DNA of 64,000 bases from Verrucomicrobiales bacterium (GTDB lineage: Bacteria; Verrucomicrobiota; Verrucomicrobiia; Limisphaerales; J093). A model generated the notes under the pieces. The model had not been told where the DNA came from. It worked only from the letters and a program-made list of their open reading frames with translations, and searched no databases. Positions 1 through 8,391 of the stretch are shown one piece after another. The first letter of the stretch is position 1. Every line of letters begins with the position of its first letter. Location: the NCBI GenBank assembly GCA_015075445.1, contig JABTUJ010000014.1, forward strand, positions 99,579 to 163,578, written 5' to 3'. Position numbers and translations under genes: made by a program.

Positions 1-1854
1 GGGTGCTTCCGGCAGTCCGGGAAGCGGGGTGACAAAGCAGCGGACCCGTCCGTCGGGCGTGGCGAAATCCGGGGCATGCTTGACGCGGCCCTCGACGACA
101 AACTCGCGCTGGAGTCGGTTGACCGCGGCCATGGGGCCGTAGCCTGGCACGACGCGCGCAATGATCCGGCGGATGGCGGCGTGGCTGGTCATTTCCGCCC
201 AGGGGATGGAGGACGGTGGAAGCAGCCTCGCGGCGAGCGCCGCCACGATCTCCACCTCTGACTTCATTTCGGTCCCCGGCGGCAAAGGAGCCCCGCCGTC
301 GGAGAGCCGGACGAAGTTGAACATGCTCTCCTGCGTGGTGGCCTGCCGCTCTTCGTCCCGGGCCAGGGCGGGGAGGATCAGACATTCCCGACCACGTCCG
401 AGGAAGTGCCCCGGGTTGAGTTTCGTCGAGACGTAGACCGTCAGGTCGATCCGGCGGAGAGCACGGCCCGCAAAGGCCAGATCCGGATTCGAGCCATACA
501 GGTTGCCGCCGAGAAGGAACGCGAAATCGACCTCGCCCGCCTCCGCGGCGACCATGGCTTCGTAGGTCGTGAACCCCTTGTGCGTGGGGAGGGTCAACCC
601 CAACTCTTGCTCGAGCGCGCTGGCGAAGGCCTTCTTGAGCGCGGGAGCAAACCCCACCGAACCCACGCCTTGGACGTTGCTGTGACCGCGGATGGGACAG
701 AGGCCTGCACCCGGTCGGCCGAGCATGCCGCGCGCGGCGGCCAGGTTGACGAGCGCCAGGACATTCTGCACGCCGTGCGCGTGGTGGGTGATGCCCATGG
801 CCCACATGAAGAGGGCGTTCTGAGCACCGGCATAGAGGTCGGCGGCGCGGCGGATGGCCGCCAGCGACAAGCCGCTGCCTCGCTCGAGGTCCTCCCACGA
901 CGTGCCCCGGGCGTCGGCCTCGACTTCGGACCAGCCCGTGGTGTGGTGCGCGAGGAAGTCCCGATCCAGAGCGTCGGTCTCGATCAGGTGTTTGACCATT
1001 CCCTTGAGCAGGGCGATGTCGCCCCCGACACGTGGTTGCAGGTAGAGGTCGCTGATCTGTGAACCGAACAGGAGGCTGAGGGGCTTTGAGGGCACGCGGA
1101 ACCGGACCAGCCCCAGTTCCTTGAGCGGATTGACCACCAGCACCCGGCCCCCGCGGGCGCGCAGATCGACCAGTTGTGAGATCAGACGCGGGTGGTTGCT
1201 CGCCGGATTGGCCCCGATGAGCAGGACGAAGTCGGCCTTGCCGAGGTCATCCAACGAGACGGTGCCGGTGCCGGTGCCGAGGGTGCGCGCGAGGCCGACG
1301 CCGGAGGCCTGGTGGCAGTAATACGAGCAGTTGTTGACGTGGTTGCTGCCCCACGCCCGGGCCAGGCACTGGAGGAGAAAGGCCGCCTCGTTGCTCGCCC
1401 GACCACTGGCGTAGAAGAAGGCCCGCTCCGGCGATGTCGCCTTCATCCGGGCGACGACCCGGTCGAGTGCCTCCTCCCACGAGATCCGCCGGTAGTGGCG
1501 GTCGTCGGGGCCGGCGAAGAGCGGAAAGCTGAGGCGCCCGGCGTACTCCAGTTCACGGGGGCTCCGGGAGGAAAGCGTTTCCATCGCCTGTGCTCGGAAG
1601 AAGGCCTCGTCGATGGGTGGTTGCATGTCCGCTGCCTGGGCCTGAACGGACTTCTTGCACACCTCGGGGAAATGGCCGGCTTCGTTGGTCATTCCGCCCT
1701 GCTGCCCGCCCATTCCCAGGGCACAGGTCTTGCAGGCGTTGCGGGCGCGCATCCGCCGGTAGAACTTGAGCCATCCGCCGGCCTGCCAGGCCTTGCGGAG
1801 GGTGTAGAGAATGGCGCGGAGACCGCCGCCGGAGCGCAAGCGTGGACGCGGCAT
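1..1854 (-). CDS. FdhF/YdeP-family molybdopterin oxidoreductase (C-terminus off window)
   Basis: Predicted molybdopterin-guanine-dinucleotide oxidoreductase related to formate dehydrogenase alpha subunits. The frame is open for 618 codons from an ATG at 1854 to the window edge, so the last part of a roughly 750-residue protein is missing. The N-terminus carries the family hallmark KTCALGMGGQQGGM (about residues 41-54). This is followed by an ASGRASNEAAFL segment and NNCSYYCHQASGVGL in the active-site region, then a cofactor-binding stretch with LIGANPASNHPR. The central part (GHSNVQGVGSVGF, LLGGNLYGSNPD) matches the YdeP subgroup rather than respiratory FdhG. No signal peptide is visible, so it is probably cytoplasmic. 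An in-frame TTG at 1866 is an alternative start. The substrate is not known for this subgroup; a formate-like reaction is only family inference. It follows the FN3/WD40 gene on the same strand after 91 bases. Confidence 0.85.
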   Translation of the reverse strand, partial: MPRPRLRSGGGLRAILYTLRKAWQAGGWLKFYRRMRARNACKTCALGMGGQQGGMTNEAGHFPEVCKKSVQAQAADMQPPIDEAFFRAQAMETLSSRSPRELEYAGRLSFPLFAGPDDRHYRRISWEEALDRVVARMKATSPERAFFYASGRASNEAAFLLQCLARAWGSNHVNNCSYYCHQASGVGLARTLGTGTGTVSLDDLGKADFVLLIGANPASNHPRLISQLVDLRARGGRVLVVNPLKELGLVRFRVPSKPLSLLFGSQISDLYLQPRVGGDIALLKGMVKHLIETDALDRDFLAHHTTGWSEVEADARGTSWEDLERGSGLSLAAIRRAADLYAGAQNALFMWAMGITHHAHGVQNVLALVNLAAARGMLGRPGAGLCPIRGHSNVQGVGSVGFAPALKKAFASALEQELGLTLPTHKGFTTYEAMVAAEAGEVDFAFLLGGNLYGSNPDLAFAGRALRRIDLTVYVSTKLNPGHFLGRGRECLILPALARDEERQATTQESMFNFVRLSDGGAPLPPGTEMKSEVEIVAALAARLLPPSSIPWAEMTSHAAIRRIIARVVPGYGPMAAVNRLQREFVVEGRVKHAPDFATPDGRVRCFVTPLPGLPEAP

Positions 1855-1945
1855 GGAGTCGGACAATACAGAGCCCGAATGGACTACACAAGAGATACGA
1901 AAGTCTTCGCCGCCACCGCGTCGGCTGGCCGGTACGGGCGAGGTG

Positions 1946-4900
1946 TCAGGGGTCGAGCCGGACGCGGTAGAAACGCCCCGCACCCGCGGCGCGGCAATCT
2001 GTCCAGGAGGACGCGGTGTCGGGCGCGAGGATGAGTTCACTGGCCGGACGCCAGTCGGGGTGCGACAGCGAGTCGGTGTACTGCACGCGGTACACGGCTC
2101 CCGGTTGGCTGCGCCAATGGAGCACCAGACACGAGCCAACCCACTCCGCCGAAGCTGCGAGGGCAAAGGGGACCTCGAGTGTCACCTCGACCGTTCGCGT
2201 GCCGCCGCCCGAACGGACCTCGAGGGCATGGTTCCGCCGGCCTGGTGACAGTCCCGCCCGCTCTCCCTCGAGCGTGAGGCGGATCGCCTGGGCAGGTTCA
2301 AGTTCGCCGCGCCGAGGCGCAGTCCGCAGCCAGTCGGGCAAGCCCTCCGGTATGGCCCAAACCAAAGGAAGGCCACCGGTGTTCCTCAGAGTGATCGAGG
2401 TCCGCTGCTGTGGGTCGGCCAGAATCACCTGGGTGGGCCCGACCTCGAGTTGGGGCGCCGCTGCCGTTCCCACCTGAGCGGGTCCTCCGCGAACTTGCAG
2501 TTCCCCGTTGGCCGACCCGTCGTCATCCCCCCGTGCCCCGTCCACCAGATGCAACCTGACGCGGTGACCGTCGAGTTCCGCGCCGGTCTCGCCGTCGTAC
2601 ATGAACTCATACCAGTCGGACGCAGCCGCTCCCGGACGTCGGCCCCACTTGTAGTAGGAATTGAACGGCGGGCCCTCGGGAAACTCGAACTCGACGACCC
2701 ATGGCGCCCCGGGCGCCCCGGCTCCGAACGCCTGAAGGTCCAACCCGCCCAACGGCAGGTTCACCCCTGCTGGCAGGGGCGCCCCTTCGGACAACGCGAC
2801 CGGCCGGACGCGCACCAGTGAGGGTCCCTGAACCACGCGAGACCGGAAGGCCTGCCGGCTGTCGAGGGTAAAACCGCTGACCACGATGTCCTGCAGGTAG
2901 TCCGGCACGCCATCCCCATCCCCGTCGTAGAGGGGGTCGTTCCCATCGGGTCCCTGTTCCTCGGTATCCGGCGCGCCGTCGCCGTCCTGGTCAGGCGGTC
3001 CGGCTTCGCGGGCGAAAACGAAAACGTCCTCGGACCAGTTCGGATCGATGAAACCGGGTTTGATGTTGGTGGCATTGGAGTCGAAGGCGATGGAACTGCC
3101 GTCCCGGCTGATGACTGCCCGGCCGGCGCCGGTGACATTGGGTTCGACCTCGCCACCGCAAGTGCAGGCACTGATGCGGCGCGTCTGTCCAGTCGCGCGG
3201 TCGTGCAGGAAGACATCGACGGCAATGCCGGCTTTTTCTGGAACCAGAAAGGCCCGCGAGAGAAACACCACGAACCGGCCATCGCCGCTCAAGTCCGGTC
3301 CCCAACTGTTGGCCCAGAGGGGATTGATCCAGGACGGCATCGGGAATCCCTCCTCTCCCGTAGTGGTGAGGCTCACCCGCACCGTTTGTCGGGTCTCCCG
3401 GTCATGCACGAAGACGTCGCGACACCCGTTGGCATCACCAACGACCAGGTTGCTCGCCTCGGAATCAAACGCCACGAACCGGCCATCGGCGCTCAGCGCG
3501 GGGCGGCTGGCCTGGGGGGAGTCGCCGCCGCGCTTGGCCGAGTGGCCGTTCCCCTCGGCGCCGGTCGAGGCGACGCTCACCCGGGAGGTCTCCTTCGTTA
3601 CCCGGTCATGCACGAACACATCGGCCGCGCCGTTCCGATCGTCCGGAACCAGATTCGAGGCATCGGACGCGAAGGTCACGAACCGGCCGTCGGCGCTGAC
3701 CGCCGCTCCCCAGGACGGCGCGTTCGCCTGGGTGCCATCACTGGCCACGCTCACGCGTTGATACTCTCCGTCCGGCCAGGTGACCGCGAACAGGTCGGCG
3801 GCGCCGTTGGTGTCAGCGGGGACGAGGTTGTCCGCCAGCGACTCGAACACCACAACCGACCCGTCCGAACTGATGCGCGGTCGGTCGCTGTGGCCGTTGG
3901 CCTCCTTGCCAAGGCCCAAGGCGGTCAGCCGGCCGAGGGTCTGGTAACGCCGGTCGCGAAGAAAGATGTCACGTTTGCCGTTGTTGTCCGGCAGCACCAA
4001 GTCAGCGGCTGAGGAGGCGAAGACTACGCGCTGGCCGTCCCCGCTGATGTCGGCGTCGCCGCTTGAGCCGGGCGGGGCGGTCTCACCACCCGCTGCGCGG
4101 GTGCTGACGCGCTCCGTGGTACCCGCCCAGCGGTCTCGCAGAAAGATGTCCGAGTACCAGAACTGCTGCAGAGCGCCGTCCTCGTAAAGGATGGTCGTAA
4201 TGCTGTTACGGTCGTTGGGGACCAGATTGATCGCGACGGAATCGAACACGACGAACCGCCCGTCGGCGCTGAGCGCGGGGCGCCAGCTCCGAGCCACCCC
4301 CCGGTATTGCCCGTCATCCGTCCAGCCCAGCGCCAGCGCGCCTTGAGTCGGCTCTGCGCGCGAATTGACGCTGGCGAGCTCGAGCGCGCTTTGGCAATCG
4401 TTCGGACCGTGCGCCGTCGCCGCCCGTTCCCGCGGGCCGCCGGTGCTCCAGTTGCCGGCGGCATCCCCCGCCTCGACCGCGAACTCGAAGTGCTGTCCGG
4501 GCAGCAGGCAACTCAGCACCAGGTTCGTGACGGCTCCGTCCACCATCGCAAACAACCGCGCCTCGCCGCGCTCCAGCAGGGAGATGCTGTAGAGGTACAC
4601 GCCCACGTTGTCCTCGGCCGGGGTCCACTCGAGGACCAGTCGGTGGGTGCCACGCTCGACCACGTAGAGCCGGCTGCTGGCGGGCCAGGTCGGCGGCGAC
4701 ACGTCCCGGGTGGCCAGGCGCAATCGCGGTCCGTCGGTGCTCCACTGGTCCTGGGCATCGCCAGCCTGGACGCGGAACTCGTAGCTCCGACCCACGACCA
4801 GGTTGCTGACGTGGTGGCCGCGCTTTTGCGCGTCGAGCGTCGCCATGACCGCCCCATCCTGGAAGACGCGGTAAGCGGTCACCGCCACGTCATCCACCGC

Positions 4901-6232
4901 GGCCGGCCATTCGAGGCGCAGGGAGGTCTCCTCGACGTGGTCGGCGGTCAGGGCGGCATCCAAAGGCCAGGTGGGGACCGCGTTGGCCTTGGCGGTCTTG
5001 ACCGTGAGGGTCAAGGGCTCTGGCGTCCAAAGCTCTGCCTCGTTCCGGGCGCGCACGGCGAAGCGATACTCGGTTTCCGGCGTCAGGCCCTGCACCGTGA
5101 ACTCAGGCTCCTTCGGTGTCAGCGTTCCCAGCACGAGTTCCTCCGGGACCTCTTGCCGGAACTCGTAGACGACGATCTTGCCGCCCTGGCTCTGGGCCGT
5201 GGGCCGCACCAGGCGCAGGCTGGTGGACCGGATGGCAGTGGCGGTCAACCTCGCCCCGGTCGCCCAGGAAGGAGCTTCGGACGGCACCTCGGCACAAGCC
5301 CGCCCCGCCGTGTTGGCGGTCAACCGCACCGAGCCGGCACCCGTCCGCGCCAGGTGAAAGTCGGAGTTGGCTTCGAGAAAGCCGAAGTTGGCCACGGACG
5401 CGCCGGCAACCAGGTGGGTACCATCCAGCGTCCGCTCGAGCCAGACCTCCGCCGCCTGGGCCGGGTACCGCACCAGGCTCAGCAGATCGCCGCACGGACT
5501 GAACTGCACTTCGGCGCTCCCCTGGAACGTCCAGCCGTTGATGACGTGCCGGCGGCGCACCAGACTGACAAGGTTCAGACTCACGCCGGTCTCGACGTTG
5601 AACAGATACACGAGGGACGCGTCGCTGGGATCCGGGCTGAACCCCCACGTCGCCAGCCCGAACCGGCTCCCCGGCTCCCCGGGGCGCGGCACCGCCTCGT
5701 AGTCGTGGCGCCAGGACTCGGTCAGCGTGCTCACCTCAACCGCCCAGAGATGGAGGCGGTCGTTGGGGTCACGGGTCACGTGGAGCAGGTACCGCCCCAT
5801 CGGGCTGAACACCGACAGTGCCTCGGCCACCGGGGTCTGGATCTGCCAGGGTGTCCTGGACGGCTCGCCGAGTTGGTACAGCCACACGAAGTGCTGGGAG
5901 GGAATCCCGAACTCGCCGGGGCGCGTCATGTGAATGACAAACCCTTGCTCATCGGACCCGAATCCCCAACCGATGGCCGCTGACGTGGGGCCGAAGCTCA
6001 AGACCTTGGTATTGTCCTGACGCACCACCAGCCCGTTGCCGCCCGCGAACGGCTCGACGCGGTAGGTGCCCTGTGGTGATCGCAGCGCGTTCCAGGCCAC
6101 GGCCGCCAGCCCCGGCCGCACATAAGGGCCGTGGCGGTCGCAACCGCACTCGATGCCAGTCCGCGGCACCTGACTCCACGCCGAGATCGTCAGGGGCAGC
6201 ACCAGCCCCCAGGACAAGACTGCGCTTTTCAT
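1946..6232 (-). CDS. large secreted FN3 / WD40-like (PD40) repeat protein
   Basis: A 1428-residue secreted protein of unknown role. I chose the ATG at 6232 because it begins a Sec signal peptide (MKSAVLSWGLVLPLTISAWSQ) and has a purine-rich AAAGGCGAG just upstream; an in-frame start at 6319 would place 29 odd residues in front. After a propeller-like first part come about three fibronectin type III domains (roughly residues 340-640, with repeated RLxW and YxFRVxA patterns). Next are about seven TolB/PD40-type blades (about 650-1060, recurring SADGRFVVFxS, NLVPxDxN and DIFLRDR). Then a calcium-binding aspartate-rich stretch (DQDGDGAPDTEEQGPDGNDP, about 1090-1125) precedes a C-terminal beta-sandwich ending in FYRVRLDP. 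That last domain, with YRVQYTDSLSHPDW before FYRV, is common at the ends of verrucomicrobial exported proteins. Probably cell-surface or extracellular; no catalytic motif seen. Confidence 0.8.
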   Translation of the reverse strand: MKSAVLSWGLVLPLTISAWSQVPRTGIECGCDRHGPYVRPGLAAVAWNALRSPQGTYRVEPFAGGNGLVVRQDNTKVLSFGPTSAAIGWGFGSDEQGFVIHMTRPGEFGIPSQHFVWLYQLGEPSRTPWQIQTPVAEALSVFSPMGRYLLHVTRDPNDRLHLWAVEVSTLTESWRHDYEAVPRPGEPGSRFGLATWGFSPDPSDASLVYLFNVETGVSLNLVSLVRRRHVINGWTFQGSAEVQFSPCGDLLSLVRYPAQAAEVWLERTLDGTHLVAGASVANFGFLEANSDFHLARTGAGSVRLTANTAGRACAEVPSEAPSWATGARLTATAIRSTSLRLVRPTAQSQGGKIVVYEFRQEVPEELVLGTLTPKEPEFTVQGLTPETEYRFAVRARNEAELWTPEPLTLTVKTAKANAVPTWPLDAALTADHVEETSLRLEWPAAVDDVAVTAYRVFQDGAVMATLDAQKRGHHVSNLVVGRSYEFRVQAGDAQDQWSTDGPRLRLATRDVSPPTWPASSRLYVVERGTHRLVLEWTPAEDNVGVYLYSISLLERGEARLFAMVDGAVTNLVLSCLLPGQHFEFAVEAGDAAGNWSTGGPRERAATAHGPNDCQSALELASVNSRAEPTQGALALGWTDDGQYRGVARSWRPALSADGRFVVFDSVAINLVPNDRNSITTILYEDGALQQFWYSDIFLRDRWAGTTERVSTRAAGGETAPPGSSGDADISGDGQRVVFASSAADLVLPDNNGKRDIFLRDRRYQTLGRLTALGLGKEANGHSDRPRISSDGSVVVFESLADNLVPADTNGAADLFAVTWPDGEYQRVSVASDGTQANAPSWGAAVSADGRFVTFASDASNLVPDDRNGAADVFVHDRVTKETSRVSVASTGAEGNGHSAKRGGDSPQASRPALSADGRFVAFDSEASNLVVGDANGCRDVFVHDRETRQTVRVSLTTTGEEGFPMPSWINPLWANSWGPDLSGDGRFVVFLSRAFLVPEKAGIAVDVFLHDRATGQTRRISACTCGGEVEPNVTGAGRAVISRDGSSIAFDSNATNIKPGFIDPNWSEDVFVFAREAGPPDQDGDGAPDTEEQGPDGNDPLYDGDGDGVPDYLQDIVVSGFTLDSRQAFRSRVVQGPSLVRVRPVALSEGAPLPAGVNLPLGGLDLQAFGAGAPGAPWVVEFEFPEGPPFNSYYKWGRRPGAAASDWYEFMYDGETGAELDGHRVRLHLVDGARGDDDGSANGELQVRGGPAQVGTAAAPQLEVGPTQVILADPQQRTSITLRNTGGLPLVWAIPEGLPDWLRTAPRRGELEPAQAIRLTLEGERAGLSPGRRNHALEVRSGGGTRTVEVTLEVPFALAASAEWVGSCLVLHWRSQPGAVYRVQYTDSLSHPDWRPASELILAPDTASSWTDCRAAGAGRFYRVRLDP

Positions 6233-6535
6233 GACTCGCCTTTGTTGAGGATGGGCGAAGTGTAGCAGAAGACAGCAGCCGTACCGAAGTAAAATCGTCT
6301 TAACAGCAGTCATCCTCATGCTGAAGAGCGCGGCCCGAGCGTCGGAGATCCAAGGTGCCGACGGCGAGACGAGGCGGACGGCCTTGGCTGACCCGCCGAT
6401 CCGGTCGGCTCACGACCTGGCTCCCAGGCTCCGAGGTTCCATGCCACAAGCCGGCAGGGAGCTGACAGGGCGGGGCAGGTGCTTGACACGTGGAGAGGGC
6501 TCGGGCAAAGATCCGCAGCGTTGACTAGTTAAAAC

Positions 6536-6559
6536 GGCGGGCGCCTTTCGGCGCCCGCC
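6536..6559 (-). terminator. perfect 10-bp stem-loop, intrinsic terminator
   Basis: GGCGGGCGCC (6536-6545) pairs perfectly with GGCGCCCGCC (6550-6559) around a TTTC loop. Read on the minus strand the stem is followed by GTTTTAAC, a short U tract; on the plus strand no T run follows. It therefore looks like a terminator for a minus-strand transcript that starts to the right, where no convincing protein gene lies. This is the main reason to suspect a small RNA in 6560-6760. Confidence 0.6.
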
Positions 6560-6745
6560 CAACCCAAACAACCAAACGAACCTCCTCTCCGCCGGACAAG
6601 GTCCGGACGGATTGTTCATCGGCCAGGCCGGTGTAGTGGGCTCCGACCTTACGCCGCGAACTAATCTTGAGACGGGAGGCCTTTCAGATTTGTTCAAAGA
6701 AATTACAGTGAGTGCAAAAACGCCAGTAAGATACTGGGCGTCAAT
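6560..6745. ncRNA. possible structured small RNA or leader (unidentified)
   Basis: No convincing coding frame occupies this interval, but it is rich in complementary pairs. CCTCCTCTC (6581-6589) pairs with GAGA-CG-GGAGG (6669-6679) across a 2-nt bulge. CCGGAC/GTCCGG (6592-6606) forms a 6-bp hairpin with a 3-nt loop, and CGGCC-A-GGCCG (6620-6630) is an inverted repeat. A further imperfect hairpin lies at 6720-6741, just before the ribosome-binding site of the next gene. The terminator at 6536-6559 would end a minus-strand transcript. Alternatively the folds form the plus-strand leader of the MBL gene. I do not recognise 6S, SRP, tmRNA or a known riboswitch. Confidence 0.25.
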
Positions 6746-6762
6746 AGGTTGAGGATAGAATC

Positions 6763-8139
6763 GTGCGGCTCTGGAACCTGAATCCGGCCCCCGACATCGG
6801 CGCCAGTGCCTGGCTGGTTGAGACCGACAACCACCGGCTGCTGCTCGACGCGGGCACGCATCCCAAGTACGAAGGACACGCGGGCCTGCCGCTGCTGGGT
6901 CGCGTGCGGCATCTCGAAGTGGACGCGATCGCCATTTCGCACTGCCACCACGATCACGTCGGATCGTTGCCGATTGCGATGCGTTACTTCCCGGAGGCGC
7001 ACGTTTTGTTGCCCGAGCTGAGCTACTTCCTGATCGAGCGGGTGCTCCACAATTCGGTGAACGTCATGCAGCGCAAGCGGGAGGAACTGGGGCTGCGCGA
7101 GTATCCGCTCTACACCCACAACGAGGTGGACGATTTGGCCGCCCGGTTCCAGGGGTATCGCTACGGTCGCGAAGTCGAGTGGGCGGCGTTCCACAAGACA
7201 CGGCGGGGCGCGGTCTCGCCGACGCTCGAGTTCTACGATGCCGGGCACACGCTGGGGTCGGCCGGCATCATGGTACGCGGGGAGCGGGAGACCTTGTTCT
7301 ACTCGGGGGATGTGTCTTTCCGCGATCAGACCCTGCTGCGCGGTGCGCGTTTCGAAGATGTGGAGGCGGACGTGCTGCTGCTCGAGACGACGCGTGGGGA
7401 CCGGGCGGTTCCGGCCGGGTTCAGTCGGGCGGGGGAATCCGACCGTCTGGCCGATGCCATTGTCCGGGTGCTGAAGCGCCGGGGGAGTGTGCTGATCCCG
7501 GCCTTCGCCCTCGGGCGCACGCAGGAGATCCTCGGTTTTCTGGCGTTGCTGACGCGGGAAGGGCGGCTGCGGCCGCAACCCATTTACATTGGCGGGCTGG
7601 GCCGGGTGTTTACGGAGATCTACGACCTCGAGGCTCACCGCACGCATCGTCAGCACAGCAGCTTGCAGCTCCACGAGGCGCTGAACCTCGTGGTTCTGGA
7701 TCGGGGGCAGGCGGAGTCCATGCGGCTGCATCCGGGCCGTTTGTTCGTTCTTACCGCTGGCATGATGAGCGAGCACACGGCGGCGCATGACCTGGCACTG
7801 CGGATGATGGGCGACGAGCGGCAGGCCGTGTTCTTCGTCGGGTACGCGGATCCGGATACGCCCGGGGGAAGGCTCAAGGCTTCGAAGCCCGGCGAGACCT
7901 TCCTGTTCAGCTCGTCGGCGGGGGAGGTAACCCGGCGATGTGAGGTGGCGGAGTTCGATCTTACCGCCCATGCCAACCGGGATGAGTTGGTGGAGTTTGT
8001 GGGTCGAGTGAGGCCGCGCGTGGTCGTCCTCGGCCACGGCGCACCGAGCGCGCGGGCGTGGATGGAGACGGCCATTCGCAGCCGGTACCCGAGAATCAAG
8101 GTGCTGCAGCCTGAACCGGGCGAGGTGGTCGAGGTTTAG
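6763..8139 (+). CDS. MBL-fold / beta-CASP RNA-processing-type hydrolase
   Basis: A 458-residue metallo-beta-lactamase-fold protein with a beta-CASP insertion, the arrangement of CPSF73/YSH1-like and related bacterial nucleases. The zinc motif HCHHDHVGSLP is at about residues 64-74. A downstream histidine is in YDAGHTLGSAG and an aspartate is in YSGDVSF (the motif 3 and 4 regions). The beta-CASP part spans about 215-400, with FALGRTQEI and VGYADPDTPGGRL. The C-terminal FDLTAHANRDEL and VLGHGAPSA supply the last histidines. The start is GTG, chosen because GAGGATAG lies about 8 nt upstream and the protein then begins at its first beta strand. No signal peptide; cytoplasmic. Endo/exoribonuclease activity is inferred from the family; the RNA substrate is unknown. 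Confidence 0.85.
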   Translation: MRLWNLNPAPDIGASAWLVETDNHRLLLDAGTHPKYEGHAGLPLLGRVRHLEVDAIAISHCHHDHVGSLPIAMRYFPEAHVLLPELSYFLIERVLHNSVNVMQRKREELGLREYPLYTHNEVDDLAARFQGYRYGREVEWAAFHKTRRGAVSPTLEFYDAGHTLGSAGIMVRGERETLFYSGDVSFRDQTLLRGARFEDVEADVLLLETTRGDRAVPAGFSRAGESDRLADAIVRVLKRRGSVLIPAFALGRTQEILGFLALLTREGRLRPQPIYIGGLGRVFTEIYDLEAHRTHRQHSSLQLHEALNLVVLDRGQAESMRLHPGRLFVLTAGMMSEHTAAHDLALRMMGDERQAVFFVGYADPDTPGGRLKASKPGETFLFSSSAGEVTRRCEVAEFDLTAHANRDELVEFVGRVRPRVVVLGHGAPSARAWMETAIRSRYPRIKVLQPEPGEVVEV

Positions 8140-8184
8140 CCCGGATCCTTCAACGGCACACCCTGCGCGGAACCGTCATGGTTT

Positions 8185-8315
8185 GTAAGCGCCGACCTGA
8201 GGAGGCGAAGCGGGGCTGCTCCAGCTTCACAACGCCTCCTCACGTCGGCGCCTACTTCACGAGGCCTCCTCACGTCGGCGCCTACTTCACGAGGTCTCCT
8301 CACGTCGGCGCCTAC
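8185..8315. repeat. dispersed palindromic repeat, one inverted plus three tandem direct copies
   Basis: A repeat with core CCTCACGTCGGCGCCTAC occurs three times with a 30-bp period (full units at about 8235-8255, 8265-8285 and 8295-8315). The spacer TTCACGAGG is essentially identical each time. An inverted copy (GTAAGCGCCGACCTGAGGAG, from 8185) lies upstream, so a transcript could fold into a long hairpin. Related copies occur at 16083-16256 and inside a gene at 47049-47109. The remainder of the 8140-8391 spacer shows no gene. Confidence 0.8.
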
Positions 8316-8391
8316 GGTGGGGATGAGGTGTCCGTGCCGGCCGGGGTCGTTTGGGGTTGAACGCGCTGGCGGCGGCCTGTTCTATCCGGGC

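Noticed and set aside
6483..6511. TTGACA (6483-6488) as a promoter for a plus-strand transcript
   Set aside because: At 17-nt spacing the -10 would be CAAAGA, with only two matches to consensus, and a terminator hairpin follows within 50 nt.
8235..8315. Three repeats with 30-bp period resembling a short CRISPR array
   Set aside because: The spacers are only 9 nt and essentially identical, the unit occurs elsewhere as an inverted palindrome, and no cas genes are present.
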